Numbered from the stretch's first letter, positions 29,935-41,338 are shown. The stretch: 64,000 nt of DNA from Pararhizobium arenae (GCF_001931685.1 NZ_MOOY01000001.1:62001-126000); one strand, 5' to 3'. Made by a program: numbers and translations. The notes: generated from the letters alone by a model not told the origin.

Positions 29935-31445
29935 TGACCGATTGGCCCATTCTTTCAGCGGTCACCTTTCTCCCGCTGGTTGGCGTCGTTCTGCTCTTGC
30001 TTACCCGCGAGGACAGCCCGGCCGGCCGCCGCAACATCCTGAACATTTCGCTGCTGACCACGATCGTTACGTTCCTAGTGTCGGCCGTGATCTGGTGGAA
30101 TTTCGATAACGCCAATCCGGGCTTCCAGATGGTGGAAAAGCACGCTTGGCTCGGCACCGGCATTTCCTATCATCTCGGGGTCGATGGCATTTCCATGCTC
30201 TTCGTCGTGCTGTCCGCCTTCCTGATGCCGTTCTGCGTGCTCGCAAGCTGGCATTCGGTCGAGAAGCGCCTCAAGGAATACATGATCGCCTTCCTGCTTC
30301 TGGAAGTGTTCATGATCGGCGTCTTCGTGTCGCTCGATATCGTGTTGTTCTACGTGTTCTTCGAAGCCGGCCTCATCCCGATGTTCATCATCATCGGCGT
30401 CTGGGGCGGCAAGGACCGCGTTTACGCCAGCTACAAGTTCTTCCTCTACACGCTGCTTGGTTCGGTGCTGATGCTGCTCGCCATCATGGCGATGTATTGG
30501 CAGGCCGGCACGACCGACATTCCGGAACTGCTTGCGCACAACTTCCCGCGCGAAATGCAGACCTGGCTATGGCTCGCCTTCTTCGCGTCCTTCGCGGTGA
30601 AGATGCCTATGTGGCCGGTTCACACCTGGCTTCCCGACGCGCACGTTCAGGCGCCGACGGCAGGCTCGGTCATCCTGGCCGGTGTTCTCCTGAAGCTTGG
30701 CGGTTACGGCTTCCTGCGCTTCTCGCTGCCGATGTTCCCGCTCGCTTCGGATTATTTCGCGCCGTTCGTCTTCACGCTGTCGGTCGTTGCCATCATCTAC
30801 ACCTCGCTGGTCGCGATGATGCAGCAGGACATCAAGAAGCTGATCGCCTATTCGTCGGTCGCGCACATGGGCTATGTCACCATGGGCATCTTCGCCGCCA
30901 ACGTTCAGGGCGTGCAGGGTGCGGTGTTCCAGATGCTCTCGCACGGTATCGTCTCGGGCGCGCTCTTCCTCTGCGTCGGCGTTGTCTATGACCGCATGCA
31001 CACCCGCGAGATCTCTGCCTATGGCGGCCTCGTCAACAACATGCCGAAATATGCCGTCGCCTTCATGGTCTTCACCATGGCGAATGTCGGTCTGCCCGGC
31101 ACATCCGGCTTCGTCGGCGAACTCCTGACCCTGCTCGGCGCCTTCCGCGCCAACACCTGGGTTGCTCTGTTTGCCGCAAGCGGCGTCATCCTGTCGGCCG
31201 CCTATGCTCTCTGGCTCTATCGCCGGGTGATCTTCGGCCCGCTCGACAAGGAAAGCCTGAAGGCGCTGCTCGATCTGTCCGGCCGCGAGAAGGTCATTCT
31301 CTATCCGCTGATCGTGCTGACCATCTTCTTCGGGGTCTATCCGGCTCCGGTCTTCGATGCCACCGCTGCTTCGATCGACCTTCTGGTCAACAACTATTCC
31401 GCTGCACTGCAGGCGGCGCACGATGTTGCGCTGTCCGTGAAATGA
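29934..31445 (+). CDS. nuoM: NADH-quinone oxidoreductase subunit M
   Basis: NuoM is the second antiporter-like subunit. The 503-residue protein has the conserved [13 protein letters not shown] helix with its essential glutamate and the motif [20 protein letters not shown]. Length is normal. It is coupled to nuoL through a one-base overlap. Confidence 0.98.
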   Translation: MTDWPILSAVTFLPLVGVVLLLLTREDSPAGRRNILNISLLTTIVTFLVSAVIWWNFDNANPGFQMVEKHAWLGTGISYHLGVDGISMLFVVLSAFLMPFCVLASWHSVEKRLKEYMIAFLLLEVFMIGVFVSLDIVLFYVFFEAGLIPMFIIIGVWGGKDRVYASYKFFLYTLLGSVLMLLAIMAMYWQAGTTDIPELLAHNFPREMQTWLWLAFFASFAVKMPMWPVHTWLPDAHVQAPTAGSVILAGVLLKLGGYGFLRFSLPMFPLASDYFAPFVFTLSVVAIIYTSLVAMMQQDIKKLIAYSSVAHMGYVTMGIFAANVQGVQGAVFQMLSHGIVSGALFLCVGVVYDRMHTREISAYGGLVNNMPKYAVAFMVFTMANVGLPGTSGFVGELLTLLGAFRANTWVALFAASGVILSAAYALWLYRRVIFGPLDKESLKALLDLSGREKVILYPLIVLTIFFGVYPAPVFDATAASIDLLVNNYSAALQAAHDVALSVK

Positions 31446-31464
31446 CGACAGGACGTGATTGAAC

Positions 31465-32904
31465 ATGACTGCTGAAACAATCCTTGCAAGTTTGCACCTG
31501 TCGCTGCCGGAAGTCATTCTGGCGATGGGCGCCCTGTTCCTGCTGATGGTCGGCGTCTTCACCGGCGAAAAGCCGGCTGTCGCCACATGGCTCGCCATCG
31601 TCATCCTCGCTGTCGCCGGCGCGGTTCTGATCTGGGGCACCAACGATGGCACCGCCTATAACGGCGTGTTCGTCTCCGATGCCTTCGGTCGCTTCATGAA
31701 GGTGCTGACCCTCGGCGGCTCGATCGTTGCGATCTTCATGTCCGCGGGGCAGGCGCGCCTCACGGGCATCGACAAGTTCGAATATCCGGTGCTGTTGCTT
31801 CTTGCGACGCTGGGCATGCTGCTGATGATCTCGGCCAACGATCTGATCGCCGTCTATCTCGGTCTCGAACTGCAGTCGCTGGCGCTTTACGTCGTCGCTG
31901 CGATCAACCGCGACAACGTGCGCTCCACGGAAGCGGGCCTGAAATACTTCGTCCTTGGCGCTCTGTCCTCGGGCATGCTGCTTTACGGCATGTCGCTGGT
32001 CTACGGCTTCACCGGCCATACCGGCTTCACTGAAATTGCTGCCGCGCTGTCTGCGGAAGGCCGTTCGCTCGGTCTGGTCTTTGGTCTCGTCTTCGTTCTT
32101 GCCGGTTTTGCCTTCAAGATCTCGGCCGTGCCGTTCCATATGTGGACGCCGGACGTTTACGAAGGCGCGCCGACGCCGGTGACCGCCTTCTTTGCTGCGG
32201 CCCCGAAGGTTGCGGCCATGGCCATGCTGATCCGCATCGTCATCTCGCCCTTCGAGCCCGTACAGGCCGACTGGCAGCAGATCATCGTGTTCATCTCCAT
32301 CGCTTCGATGCTGCTCGGCTCGTTCGCGGCGATCGGCCAGCGCAACATCAAGCGACTGATGGCCTATTCGTCCATCGGTCACATGGGTTACGCGCTCGTC
32401 GGTCTCGCAAGCGGCTCCGAGGCCGGCGTGCGCGGCGTGCTGATCTATATGCTGGTTTATGTCGTCATGACGCTCGGCACCTTTGCCTGCATCATGGCCA
32501 TGCGCCAGAAGGACGGAGAAGCCCGCGAGAATATCGACGATCTCGCTGGTCTTTCCCAGACCAACCCCTTCATGGCGACCGTCATCACCATCATGATGTT
32601 TTCGCTCGCCGGCATTCCGCCGCTCGCCGGCTTCTTCGCGAAATACTTCGTGTTCATGGCGGCGATCGAGGCGCAGTTGTATGCGCTCGCCATCATCGGT
32701 GTTCTCGGCTCCGTCGTCGGCGCATACTACTATCTGCGCGTAGTCAAGGTCATGTGGTTCGACGAGCCGAAGGGCGAGTTTGCCCGTCCATCCGGTTCGC
32801 TGAAGCTGGTCTATGGTCTAAGTGGTCTGTTCGTTCTTGCCTATGTGCTGATCGGCGGGCCGATCGGCACTGCCGCTGAAGTCGCGGCACGGACGTTCTT
32901 TTGA
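31465..32904 (+). CDS. nuoN: NADH-quinone oxidoreductase subunit N
   Basis: NuoN is the third antiporter-like subunit. The start [10 protein letters not shown] at 31465 is preferred because AGGAC lies about 10 bases upstream; a TTG two codons earlier is possible. The 479-residue protein has the signature [20 protein letters not shown]. The stop overlaps the birA start. Confidence 0.97.
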   Translation: MTAETILASLHLSLPEVILAMGALFLLMVGVFTGEKPAVATWLAIVILAVAGAVLIWGTNDGTAYNGVFVSDAFGRFMKVLTLGGSIVAIFMSAGQARLTGIDKFEYPVLLLLATLGMLLMISANDLIAVYLGLELQSLALYVVAAINRDNVRSTEAGLKYFVLGALSSGMLLYGMSLVYGFTGHTGFTEIAAALSAEGRSLGLVFGLVFVLAGFAFKISAVPFHMWTPDVYEGAPTPVTAFFAAAPKVAAMAMLIRIVISPFEPVQADWQQIIVFISIASMLLGSFAAIGQRNIKRLMAYSSIGHMGYALVGLASGSEAGVRGVLIYMLVYVVMTLGTFACIMAMRQKDGEARENIDDLAGLSQTNPFMATVITIMMFSLAGIPPLAGFFAKYFVFMAAIEAQLYALAIIGVLGSVVGAYYYLRVVKVMWFDEPKGEFARPSGSLKLVYGLSGLFVLAYVLIGGPIGTAAEVAARTFF

Positions 32905-33668
32905 GCATTGAAGCCGGGTCGGGCAGGTCATCGCTGCCCGACTTCAGGCACACTGAACTCGGTGAAGTCGGCTCCACCAATACGGAAGCCCTGGCTCTCG
33001 CCCGTAAGGGCGATCCAGGTCACCACTGGATCACAGCAGTGAGGCAGACAGCCGGTCGTGGTCGCCGCGGCCGAAGCTGGATGTCGGAGCCCGGCAATCT
33101 CTATTCTTCCCTGCTTCTGATCGATCCCGCGCCCATCGAAAAGCTCGGCTCTCTGCCTTTGGCCGTCGCCGTTGCGGTTTATGATGCGATCCGTGCGGTC
33201 ATGCCGCCGGGCGGCAACCCGGTCACCATCAAATGGCCGAACGATGTCATGATCGGCGGCAAGAAGACTTGCGGCATCTTGCTGGAAGGCGAACGTTTGC
33301 CGGATGGACGGCAGGCCCTAGTTATCGGTTGCGGCATCAACATTGCTGTCCTGCCGGATCACGGCCTCTACCCGGTCACCAGCCTTCGGGCAGAGGGATC
33401 GAGCGTATCGCCGGACGAGCTTTTTGCGCATTACTACCAGACGATGGCGCAGATGCTGGCGCTGTGGAACCGGGGCGAGGGCATCGCCGAGGTCATCGAG
33501 CGCTGGCGTTCCGGTGCGGCCGGCATCGGTCAAAAAATTACAGTCAATCTTCCCGACCGTTCGCTTGTCGGGATTTTCACAGGCATCGACGAAGATGGCC
33601 GTTTGGTCCTTGACCTCGGGTCAGGGATGATCGAGCGTATCGCCGCCGGCGATGTATTTTTCGGATAA
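32901..33668 (+). CDS. birA: Biotin--[acetyl-CoA-carboxylase] ligase
   Basis: This cytoplasmic enzyme activates biotin with ATP and attaches it to the carrier protein of carboxylases. The 255-residue form lacks the N-terminal helix-turn-helix of E. coli BirA, so it is not a repressor. The biotinyl-AMP loop GRGRRGRSW is at 52-60, and KWPNDVM follows. The start is read as TTG at 32901, overlapping the nuoN stop by four bases. The position right after nuoN is common in Rhizobiales. Confidence 0.93.
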   Translation: MSIEAGSGRSSLPDFRHTELGEVGSTNTEALALARKGDPGHHWITAVRQTAGRGRRGRSWMSEPGNLYSSLLLIDPAPIEKLGSLPLAVAVAVYDAIRAVMPPGGNPVTIKWPNDVMIGGKKTCGILLEGERLPDGRQALVIGCGINIAVLPDHGLYPVTSLRAEGSSVSPDELFAHYYQTMAQMLALWNRGEGIAEVIERWRSGAAGIGQKITVNLPDRSLVGIFTGIDEDGRLVLDLGSGMIERIAAGDVFFG

Positions 33669-33687
33669 AACAAGGCACACTCAGCTT

Positions 33688-35355
33688 ATGAGCAAACAAG
33701 AAGAACTGGTCTTCCTGCCCCTGGGCGGCGTCGGCGAAATCGGCATGAACCTTGGCCTTTACGGCTATGGCCCGGCGGCCAGCCGCCAGTGGATCATGGT
33801 CGATTGCGGCGTAACCTTTCCGGGGCTCGATCTGCCCGGCGTCGATCTCGTGCTCCCCGATATCCGGTTCCTTGCCGAACAGCGCAAGAACCTGAAGGGC
33901 ATCATCATCACCCACGCCCACGAGGACCACTATGGCGCGCTTGCCGATCTCTGGCCGGGCCTCAATGTCCCGGTCTATGCCTCGCCCTTTACGGCCGGCA
34001 TGCTGGAAGCCAAGCGCAACTACGAGCGCAGCCGTGCGGATGTTCCGGTGACGATCTTCAAGGAAGGCGACCGCATCAATGTCGGTCCGTTCGAAATCGA
34101 AGCCATCGGCGTCAACCACTCGATCCCGGAGCCGATGGCTCTGGTCATTCGCACGCCGCTGGGCAACGTCGTCCACACCGGCGACTGGAAGATCGACCAT
34201 GCGCCTTCGCTTGGGCCCTTCACCGATGAGAACCGCTTCCGCCAGGTGGGCGACGAGGGCGTTCTGGCGCTGATGTGTGACAGCACCAACGCCATGCGCG
34301 ACGGTGTCTCTCCCTCCGAAGAGGAGGTTTCGGAGAGCCTGACAAGGATCATCGAGAGCGCTGAGGGCCGCGTTGCGATCACCACCTTCTCCTCGAATGT
34401 CGGCCGTATCCGCTCGATCGCCAAGGCATCCGCCGCCGCCGGTCGCGAAGTGCTGCTGCTTGGCAGCTCGATGAAGCGCGTCGTCGCCGTCGCGCGCGAT
34501 GTCGGTCTGATGGAGGGTGTTGCTCCGTTCATCGCCGAGGATGAGTTTGGCTTCATTCCGCGTGACAAGGTGGTCGTGATCCTCACCGGCAGCCAGGGCG
34601 AGCCGCGTGCGGCGCTGGCCAAGATCGCCCGGGACGAGATGCGCAATGTCGCCTTCAGCGCTGGCGATACGGTCGTCTTTTCCTCGCGCGCGATTCCCGG
34701 CAACGAGAAGGCGATCAACGACATCAAGAACGGTTTGGTGGAGCAGGGCATTCATATCGTCACCGACAACGAGGCGTTGGTGCACGTCTCCGGCCATCCG
34801 CGTCGTCATGAATTGCAGCAGATGTACAGCTGGGTCCGACCGCAGATGGTGGTGCCGGTGCATGGCGAGGCGGCGCATCTGGTGGCTCAAGGCGAGCTTG
34901 CGCTGCAATCCGGTATCAAGACCGTGCCGAGGATGCGCAACGGCGATATCCTGCGACTGGCGCCGGGCGCGCCTGAAGTCATCGGCGAAGCGCCGCATGG
35001 CCGTATCTACAAGGACGGCGACCTGATCGGCGACTATGACGAGATGGGCATTGGCGAGCGTCGCAAGCTCTCCTTCGCCGGCCATGTCATCGTCAACGTG
35101 CTCCTCGACGAGCGCTACGATTTCACCGACGACCCGGAAGTCGTGACCATCGGCCTGCCGGAATTCGACGACGAGGGCGAGAGCATGGAAGACACGCTCT
35201 ATGACGCCGTGCTTGGCGCAGTCGAGAGCATTCCGCGCGGCAAGCGAAAGGATTTGGCGACCGTCAAGGAAGCTGTCCGCCGCGCGGTGCGGGGCACGGC
35301 CAACGATGTCTGGGGCAAGAAGCCGCTCGTGACCGTTTTCGTCAACAAGGTCTGA
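33688..35355 (+). CDS. rnj: Ribonuclease J
   Basis: RNase J is a 5'-3' exoribonuclease and endonuclease that in alphaproteobacteria takes part in rRNA and mRNA maturation. The 555-residue protein has the metallo-beta-lactamase motif H76-A-H78-E-D80-H81 and further beta-CASP motifs (CDSTN, GSSMKR, VSGHP). It starts 19 bases after birA. The frame extends upstream, but MSKQEELVFLPLGG is the family-like beginning. Confidence 0.95.
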   Translation: MSKQEELVFLPLGGVGEIGMNLGLYGYGPAASRQWIMVDCGVTFPGLDLPGVDLVLPDIRFLAEQRKNLKGIIITHAHEDHYGALADLWPGLNVPVYASPFTAGMLEAKRNYERSRADVPVTIFKEGDRINVGPFEIEAIGVNHSIPEPMALVIRTPLGNVVHTGDWKIDHAPSLGPFTDENRFRQVGDEGVLALMCDSTNAMRDGVSPSEEEVSESLTRIIESAEGRVAITTFSSNVGRIRSIAKASAAAGREVLLLGSSMKRVVAVARDVGLMEGVAPFIAEDEFGFIPRDKVVVILTGSQGEPRAALAKIARDEMRNVAFSAGDTVVFSSRAIPGNEKAINDIKNGLVEQGIHIVTDNEALVHVSGHPRRHELQQMYSWVRPQMVVPVHGEAAHLVAQGELALQSGIKTVPRMRNGDILRLAPGAPEVIGEAPHGRIYKDGDLIGDYDEMGIGERRKLSFAGHVIVNVLLDERYDFTDDPEVVTIGLPEFDDEGESMEDTLYDAVLGAVESIPRGKRKDLATVKEAVRRAVRGTANDVWGKKPLVTVFVNKV

Positions 35356-35358
35356 TCC

Positions 35359-35763
35359 ATGCTCGGTCGGGTCAACCACATCGCGCTCGCCGTGCCGGAT
35401 CTCGAATCTGCCGCTGTCCGATATCGAGAAACTTTGGGCGCCACGGTGACAGAGCCGGATACGCTGCCGGAACATGGCGTGCGTGTGGTTTTCGTCGAAC
35501 TCGAAAACACCAAGGTCGAATTGCTGGCGCCATACGGGGAGGGCTCGCCGATTGCGGCTTTTCTTGAGAAAAACCCGTCTGGCGGCATGCATCATATCTG
35601 CTACGAAGTCGCCGATATTCTGCATGCTCGCGATGCGCTGGTCGCCGGCGGTGCGCGCGTGCTGGGGGATGGCAATCCCAAGATCGGTGCCCACGGAAAG
35701 CCGGTTCTTTTCCTGCATCCGAAAGATTTCTTCGGGACGTTGATCGAGCTGGAACAGGTGTGA
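35359..35763 (+). CDS. mce: Methylmalonyl-CoA epimerase
   Basis: The enzyme interconverts the (R) and (S) forms of methylmalonyl-CoA in the propionate pathway. The 134-residue protein has the VOC fold, with the first metal ligand in VNHIAL, the HHICYEV motif and a final glutamate in TLIELEQV. It begins 3 bases after the rnj stop, so it is in the same transcript. Confidence 0.95.
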   Translation: MLGRVNHIALAVPDLESAAVRYRETLGATVTEPDTLPEHGVRVVFVELENTKVELLAPYGEGSPIAAFLEKNPSGGMHHICYEVADILHARDALVAGGARVLGDGNPKIGAHGKPVLFLHPKDFFGTLIELEQV

Positions 35764-35785
35764 CAGTTAGGCGCTGGCGGCGCAT

Positions 35786-35814
35786 TTGCCGGGGTCCTGC
35801 GCAGGCGCTATAAG
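35786..35814 (+). promoter_or_regulatory. Possible promoter of the DUF1467 gene
   Basis: TTGCCG (35786-35791) is followed after exactly 17 bases by TATAAG (35809-35814), about 54 bases before the ATG. The -10 is flanked by GGCGC and GCGCC, which form a small hairpin. Confidence 0.5.
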
Positions 35815-35867
35815 CGCCCATCAAGAGACACGCGCTTGCTGCGGCAGCTTTTCAGGGATGGTATCGA

Positions 35868-36137
35868 ATGCCGGTCTTTTCCACTTTCGCCATCTATTTC
35901 ATCATCTGGTGGCTAACCCTGTTCATCGTCCTGCCACTTGGGCTTAGAACCCAGGCGGAGGAGAATGAGGTGGTGCCCGGCTCGGCGGAAAGCGCACCGG
36001 CGCGGTTCCGCGCGCTCAGGGTTTTTGCGATGACGTCCGTCCTGGCGGCCATCATTCATCTGGCCTGGTACGTGGTGTCGGTGAAGCTCGGTTATGGCCT
36101 CGATTCCATCCCGCAATTTGCACCGAAATTTTACTGA
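35868..36137 (+). CDS. DUF1467 family membrane protein
   Basis: The 89-residue protein has two membrane helices (about residues 4-27 and 50-72) joined by a charged loop. The conserved pattern WWLTLFIVLPLGLRTQ near the N terminus marks the alphaproteobacterial DUF1467 family, whose function is unknown. The mce-DUF1467-proS order is common in Rhizobiales. Confidence 0.9.
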   Translation: MPVFSTFAIYFIIWWLTLFIVLPLGLRTQAEENEVVPGSAESAPARFRALRVFAMTSVLAAIIHLAWYVVSVKLGYGLDSIPQFAPKFY

Positions 36138-36235
36138 GCCAACGTGCCAGAACGGGACGCCCGTCCTTCCGACGTGAGCGCGTCACACTCGTTCGGACGT
36201 GCATGAAAAATTCTTCTATGTGAGAAATAATATTC

Positions 36236-36379
36236 CGTTGCACCCGGCTTACGCAGAGTCAGGTAAAAATAAGGCCAGTTTCAGCCTTGAAATCGGCACA
36301 TTTCGAGCTGAGATCGCCTTCGTACTTGGATTGAGTCGTGTGAAAACCAAAAAAAAACAAGGCTGAAAGCCTTGTTTTT
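36236..36379 (+). ncRNA. Candidate small RNA or long 3' UTR
   Basis: A -10-like AATAATATT near 36226-36234 is followed by about 145 non-coding bases, a weak hairpin (36271-36275 with 36284-36288), and an intrinsic terminator. The -35 is not convincing. The same RNA end could instead terminate the DUF1467 transcript. Confidence 0.3.
36353..36379. terminator. Strong bidirectional-type terminator
   Basis: An 11-bp perfect stem (36353-36363 with 36369-36379, loop TGAAA) with A-rich left and T-rich right arms. Confidence 0.85.
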
Positions 36380-36897
36380 AAAGTATCGCGTGATCCTTAT
36401 CCGTTTCCGGTGGCAGCGGGTAAACGCGCCTAAGATCTTATCCTCCCAAGACTTGACCGCGAAATCGACAAGAATTTAATCTCCCTGCCTCTTTTGTGAG
36501 CCGAAACTAGCTCATAGCTTGGGCGTTGTCATCCGATTTTTTTGCATTTTTGCGACACTCGGGTAAAATTTTTCGTTTGACAATCAATATCACATTCCTG
36601 TTACTGCATGTCCTTTTGGAGCGGTGTTTGCGCCAAACCTGCTTTGCTGCCAGCCTGACGTAAGGTGTGGTGGCGCCCGCAGAAATGACGGGTTTTCTTC
36701 CCGCGGCGAAGCGTCTATGAACGGCTTGGGCGGAATCTCTCGAATTGATGAACAATTCGTATTTCCACGCTTCACTGAAATTCCAACGGCACGGTCCGTT
36801 CGGCGCTTGAAAATGCCGGTGCGAGACGTGCAAGCTCAACCTTATTTCGCCTGATTCAACCGATAGGGCGGGATGCTTCAAGTACCGGAACCCCTTC

Positions 36898-38226
36898 ATG
36901 CGCCTGTCCCGCTTTTTCATGCCGATCCTTAAGGAAAATCCGAAGGAAGCGGAAATCGTATCCCACCGGCTGATGCTGCGCACGGGCATGATCAAGCAGA
37001 ACTCGTCCGGTATCTATACCTGGCTGCCGCTCGGCAAGCGCGTCTTGGACAAGGTGAACGCGATCATTCGCGAAGAGCAGAATCGCTCCGGTGCTGTTGA
37101 GCTTCTGATGCCGACGCTGCAGTCGGCCGAACTCTGGCAGGAAAGCGGTCGCTACGACGCCTATGGCAAGGAGATGCTGCGCATCAAGGATCGTCAGGAT
37201 CGTCCAATGCTGTATGGTCCGACCAACGAAGAGATGATCACGGACGTTTTCCGGTCCTATGTAAAGTCCTACAAGGACCTGCCGCTCAATCTCTATCACA
37301 TTCAATTGAAGTTCCGTGACGAGATCCGTCCGCGTTTCGGCACCATGCGCTCGCGCGAATTTCTGATGAAGGACGCCTATTCCTTCGACCTGAACCGCGA
37401 AGGGGCGGAACACGCCTACAACCGTATGTTCGCTGCTTACCTGCGCACCTTTTCGCGCATGGGACTGCGCGCCATTCCGATGCGCGCCGATACCGGCCCG
37501 ATCGGCGGCAATCTCAGCCACGAGTTCATCATCCTTGCAGAGACCGGCGAGTCGGAAGTGTTCTGCCACAAGGATTTCCTCGGCTTCGATATTCCGGCTG
37601 AGGACACCAATTTCGATGATGTTGCCGGCTTGCAGGGTATTTTCGAGAAGTGGACGTCGCTCTATGCGGCCACATCCGAAATGCACGACGAAGCTGCCTT
37701 CAACGCTATCCCGGATGATGCCAAGGTGTCGGCCCGCGGTATCGAAGTGGGTCACATCTTCTATTTCGGCACCAAGTATTCCGAAGCCATGGGCGCCAAG
37801 GTTCAGGGTCCGGACGGCAAGGAGCACACGGTCCACATGGGCTCGTACGGTATCGGCCCGACCCGTCTCGTGCCGGCGATCATCGAAGCCTCGCATGACG
37901 AAAACGGCATCATCTGGCCGGATGCGATCGCACCGTTCAACGCTGTCGTCATCAACATGAAGGCGGGCGACGCTGCGTGTGACGCTGCCTGCGAAACGAT
38001 CTATGCCGCCCTCACCAAGGCCGGGCTCGATACGCTGTATGATGACACGGACGACCGCGCCGGCGCCAAATTTGCAACGGCCGACCTGATCGGTGTTCCC
38101 GTCCAGATCATTGCCGGCCCGCGTTCCATCGCTGCCGGCGAGGTTGAGGTCAAGGATCGCAGGACCGGCGCCCGCGAAACCATGTCGATCGAAGCGGCGA
38201 TCAACAAGCTGACGGCTTCGAAGTAA
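36898..38226 (+). CDS. proS: Prolyl-tRNA synthetase, short alphaproteobacterial form
   Basis: The enzyme charges tRNA-Pro. The 442-residue length matches the short form that lacks the large editing insertion found in the 570-residue E. coli enzyme. Class II motif 1 is seen around [13 protein letters not shown], motif 2 around [22 protein letters not shown], and motif 3 near [10 protein letters not shown]. It begins a likely operon with the lol genes, 10 bases downstream. Confidence 0.97.
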   Translation: MRLSRFFMPILKENPKEAEIVSHRLMLRTGMIKQNSSGIYTWLPLGKRVLDKVNAIIREEQNRSGAVELLMPTLQSAELWQESGRYDAYGKEMLRIKDRQDRPMLYGPTNEEMITDVFRSYVKSYKDLPLNLYHIQLKFRDEIRPRFGTMRSREFLMKDAYSFDLNREGAEHAYNRMFAAYLRTFSRMGLRAIPMRADTGPIGGNLSHEFIILAETGESEVFCHKDFLGFDIPAEDTNFDDVAGLQGIFEKWTSLYAATSEMHDEAAFNAIPDDAKVSARGIEVGHIFYFGTKYSEAMGAKVQGPDGKEHTVHMGSYGIGPTRLVPAIIEASHDENGIIWPDAIAPFNAVVINMKAGDAACDAACETIYAALTKAGLDTLYDDTDDRAGAKFATADLIGVPVQIIAGPRSIAAGEVEVKDRRTGARETMSIEAAINKLTASK

Positions 38227-38236
38227 GGAAAAAAGA

Positions 38237-39541
38237 ATGAGCGTCGCCACGGCAGATCAGGAACAGGCGGCCCTCCGTCCGTCGTCGACCCGTCCGTTTT
38301 CCTATTTCGAGCGCATGGTGGCCTGGCGCTACTTGCGCTCGCGGCGGAAGGAGGCGTTTATTTCGGTGATCGCCGGCTTCTCCTTCATCGGCATCATGCT
38401 TGGCGTTGCGACGCTAATCATCGTGATGGCCGTGATGAACGGTTTCCGCACGGAGCTGATCTCGCGCATTCTCGGCATCAACGGCCATATGATGGTGCAG
38501 ACCCTCGACGGACCGCTGAACAACTACGGCGATCTGGCAACGAAGTTTTCCGCGATTCCAGGCGTCACCATGGCGATCCCGCTGATCGAGGGTCAGACGC
38601 TGGCCTCCGGTCCCGGTGGAGCAGGGACCGGCGCGCTCGTTCGTGGCGTGCGCGCGGACGATCTCGCCAAGATGAAATCGATCTCGGACAATCTGAAGAC
38701 CGGCGATCTCGTCGGTTTCGCAGCGGGAACCGGCGTCCTGATCGGCTCGCGCATGGCCGACCAGCTCGGCCTTCAGGCCGGCGGCACGATTACGCTTGTC
38801 TCGCCCGAGGGTGACGTGACCCCGATGGGCGTCAATCCGCGGGTCAAGTCCTACACGGTTTCGGGCATATTCGAAATCGGCATGTCGGAATATGACGCGT
38901 CGATCATCTTCATGCCGCTGGAAGAAGCGCAGCTTTATTTCAATGCAGAAGGTATCGCCCAATCCATAGAACTCTTTGTGGCCAATCCCGATATGGTCGA
39001 TAGCCTTCGCCAGCCGGTGGAAGATGCGGCCGCCCGTCAGGTGCTGATCAGCGACTGGCGGGACCGCAACAAGACCTTTTTCTCCGCTCTGCAGGTGGAG
39101 CGCAACGTCATGTTCATGATCCTGACGCTGATCGTGCTGGTGGCGGCGCTGAACATCGTTTCGGGCCTCATCATGCTGGTGAAGGACAAGGGCAGCGACA
39201 TCGCCATCCTACGCACCATGGGCGCGACCTCCGGCTCCGTGATGCGCATCTTCTTCATGACGGGCGCGGCGATCGGGATCGTCGGCACGTTTGCCGGCGT
39301 GCTGCTCGGTGTTGTCGTCTGCCTCAACATCGAATCGATCCGCCAGTTCTTTTCCTGGCTTTCCGGCGAGACGCTGTTCAATCCGGAACTCTATTTCCTC
39401 AGCCAGTTGCCCGCCGACATGAACCCCGGCGAAACGATCTCGGTCGTGCTGATGGCAATCGGCCTTTCCTTCCTCGCGACGATCTTCCCGGCCTGGCGCG
39501 CCTCGCGCCTCGATCCGGTGCAGGCGCTGCGGTACGAATAA
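38237..39541 (+). CDS. lolC: Lipoprotein-releasing ABC transporter permease, LolC/LolE family
   Basis: This inner-membrane permease extracts mature lipoproteins for transfer to the outer membrane. The 434-residue protein has the FtsX/MacB topology: one N-terminal helix (about 40-65), a large periplasmic domain, and three C-terminal helices (about 290-315, 335-365 and 395-420). Only one permease gene is present beside lolD, so it probably forms a homodimer, as proposed for LolF-type exporters. It starts 10 bases after proS. Confidence 0.92.
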   Translation: MSVATADQEQAALRPSSTRPFSYFERMVAWRYLRSRRKEAFISVIAGFSFIGIMLGVATLIIVMAVMNGFRTELISRILGINGHMMVQTLDGPLNNYGDLATKFSAIPGVTMAIPLIEGQTLASGPGGAGTGALVRGVRADDLAKMKSISDNLKTGDLVGFAAGTGVLIGSRMADQLGLQAGGTITLVSPEGDVTPMGVNPRVKSYTVSGIFEIGMSEYDASIIFMPLEEAQLYFNAEGIAQSIELFVANPDMVDSLRQPVEDAAARQVLISDWRDRNKTFFSALQVERNVMFMILTLIVLVAALNIVSGLIMLVKDKGSDIAILRTMGATSGSVMRIFFMTGAAIGIVGTFAGVLLGVVVCLNIESIRQFFSWLSGETLFNPELYFLSQLPADMNPGETISVVLMAIGLSFLATIFPAWRASRLDPVQALRYE

Positions 39542-39557
39542 CAGGGATTACGACACG

Positions 39558-40244
39558 ATGGCCGCACGCGTGGCATTGCAGCTTACCGGCGTCGAACGCC
39601 ACTACGATCAGGGTGAAACCTCGCTGTCGATCCTGAAAGGCGTGGATTTCGCGCTGAAGGCCGGGCAGACGGTTGCGCTTGTCGCGCCTTCGGGCACGGG
39701 CAAGTCGACCCTGCTTCATCTGGCGGGCCTGCTCGAGCGTCCGGATGCCGGCGAAATCAAGATCAACGGCGTCTCCTGCGGCGATTTGAGCGATCACCAA
39801 CGCACTTCGATACGCCGGAACGAGATCGGCTTCGTCTACCAGTTCCACCATCTGCTGCCCGAGTTTTCGGCCATCGAAAACATCATGATGCCGCAGATCA
39901 TCGCGGGTCTCTCGAAGGCAGAGGCGCGTGAGCGCTCGGCGGCGCTTCTCGATTATATGCGCATCGGCCACCGTGCCGAGCATCGTCCGTCCGAACTTTC
40001 AGGCGGTGAACAGCAGCGCGTCGCCATCGCCCGTGCGGTTGCCAACGCGCCGCTGGTTTTGCTGGCCGATGAGCCGACCGGCAATCTCGATCCGGAAACC
40101 GCAGGCTATGTTTTCGAGGCGCTGGACGCGCTGGTCAAGCAGTCGGGGCTTGCTGCGATGATTGCCACGCACAATTACGAGCTTGCCTCATTGATGGATC
40201 GCCGGGTCACACTCGAAAACGGTAAGGTCGTCGAGCTCGACTGA
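39558..40244 (+). CDS. lolD: Lipoprotein-releasing ABC transporter ATP-binding protein LolD
   Basis: LolD powers the lipoprotein exporter. The 228-residue protein has Walker A at 43-50 (APSGTGKS), the signature LSGGEQQ from 147 and Walker [13 protein letters not shown]. It lies 16 bases after the permease gene. In other Rhizobiaceae I know of, dnaE usually follows lolD; here the next gene is NAD kinase. Confidence 0.95.
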   Translation: MAARVALQLTGVERHYDQGETSLSILKGVDFALKAGQTVALVAPSGTGKSTLLHLAGLLERPDAGEIKINGVSCGDLSDHQRTSIRRNEIGFVYQFHHLLPEFSAIENIMMPQIIAGLSKAEARERSAALLDYMRIGHRAEHRPSELSGGEQQRVAIARAVANAPLVLLADEPTGNLDPETAGYVFEALDALVKQSGLAAMIATHNYELASLMDRRVTLENGKVVELD

Positions 40245-40419
40245 CAAAAAGCACCTCTGATCAGAGAATAGGACGACTTGCGGAATTGTGTGCCTTTTCC
40301 GCGGAAACGTTTTGTGCATGATGACGCTGCGCAGCCATGAGGGCGCGCAGCGTAACTCCCTGAATTTTCAGCGAGGTGTTGCGTCCCGCAGGATCGTCTT
40401 CATTCGAGACAGGCATTTC

Positions 40420-41193
40420 ATGGCACGCAGCTTCAACAGTATCGCCTTTGTCGCTTCCACGGCGGATGACGCGCAGCGGGCTGCCGAAGAGTTGATCGCC
40501 GTCTACGGCAATGCCGACGCCGCCGAAGCCGACGTCATCGTGGCCCTGGGTGGCGATGGCTTCATGCTTCAGACGCTGCACAAGACCATGAACACCGGCA
40601 AGATGGTTTACGGCATGAACCGCGGTTCCGTCGGCTTTCTGATGAACCGCTACAGCACCGAGAACCTGCCCGAGAGGCTGTCCGAGGCGGTCGAGAACGC
40701 TTTTCGACCGCTCGAGATGCAGACCGTGGACGTGGACGGCAATCGCTTTCGCGCACTCGCCATCAACGAGGTTTATCTTTTCCGGCAATCCTATCAGGCG
40801 GCCAAGCTTCGGATCGTGGTCGATGGCCGCGTGCGGCTGGAAGAACTGATCTGCGACGGCATCCTGCTGGCGACGCCCGCCGGGTCGACGGCCTACAATC
40901 TTTCCGCCCATGGACCCATCCTGCCGCTTGAGGCACCGCTTCTGGCCCTCACTCCGGTCAGCGCCTTTCGTCCCCGACGCTGGCGCGGCGCACTGCTGCC
41001 GAACAAAGTGACGGTGGATATCGTGATCCTCGAAGACGAAAAGCGACCGGTCAACGCGGTCGCCGATCACGTCGAGGTCAAATCCGTCGTCAAGGTAAGG
41101 ATCGCGGAATCGGAAAATACGACAGCGCGTATTCTCTCCGATCCGGACTATTCGTGGTCGGATCGCATCCTGGCGGAGCAGTTCGACAACTGA
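40420..41193 (+). CDS. nadK: NAD kinase
   Basis: The enzyme makes NADP from NAD with ATP or polyphosphate in the cytoplasm. The 257-residue protein has the glycine motif GGDGF at 44-48 and the second conserved stretch TPAGSTAYNLSAHGPI. The start MARSFNSIAF was chosen by family length; the frame is open upstream to 40288 but without family-like sequence. It is separated by 175 bases from lolD and is probably transcribed alone. Confidence 0.95.
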   Translation: MARSFNSIAFVASTADDAQRAAEELIAVYGNADAAEADVIVALGGDGFMLQTLHKTMNTGKMVYGMNRGSVGFLMNRYSTENLPERLSEAVENAFRPLEMQTVDVDGNRFRALAINEVYLFRQSYQAAKLRIVVDGRVRLEELICDGILLATPAGSTAYNLSAHGPILPLEAPLLALTPVSAFRPRRWRGALLPNKVTVDIVILEDEKRPVNAVADHVEVKSVVKVRIAESENTTARILSDPDYSWSDRILAEQFDN

Positions 41194-41338
41194 TCTCCGG
41201 AAAGATTGATCTCTTCACCTCTTTACACATTCTTAAATCCAAGGCGATCTACCGCTAGTATTGCTGTTTAATTCATAGCATCCGTGCGCTTTCATGCGTC
41301 GGATGTTGCGCGTTGCAATCGCGCCGGAGCCCAAGCTG

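Larger units (their letters stand above)
36138..36897 (+). other. Long AT-richer intergenic region before proS
   Basis: 760 bases with no gene I can support. It holds a strong hairpin-terminator at 36353-36379 and, before it, a possible small RNA. Further down there is a TTGACA at 36577-36582 whose -10 partner (GTTACT) is poor. Composition is clearly AT-richer than the flanking genes. Confidence 0.55.

Noticed and set aside
36624..36854. A 76-codon + strand frame before proS
   Set aside because: No ribosome-binding site, no recognised motif, and composition unlike the neighbouring genes.
36507..36995. A 162-codon frame on the - strand at the proS start
   Set aside because: It overlaps the certain proS N terminus, and its composition (Arg, Ser, Lys mixed) matches no known family.
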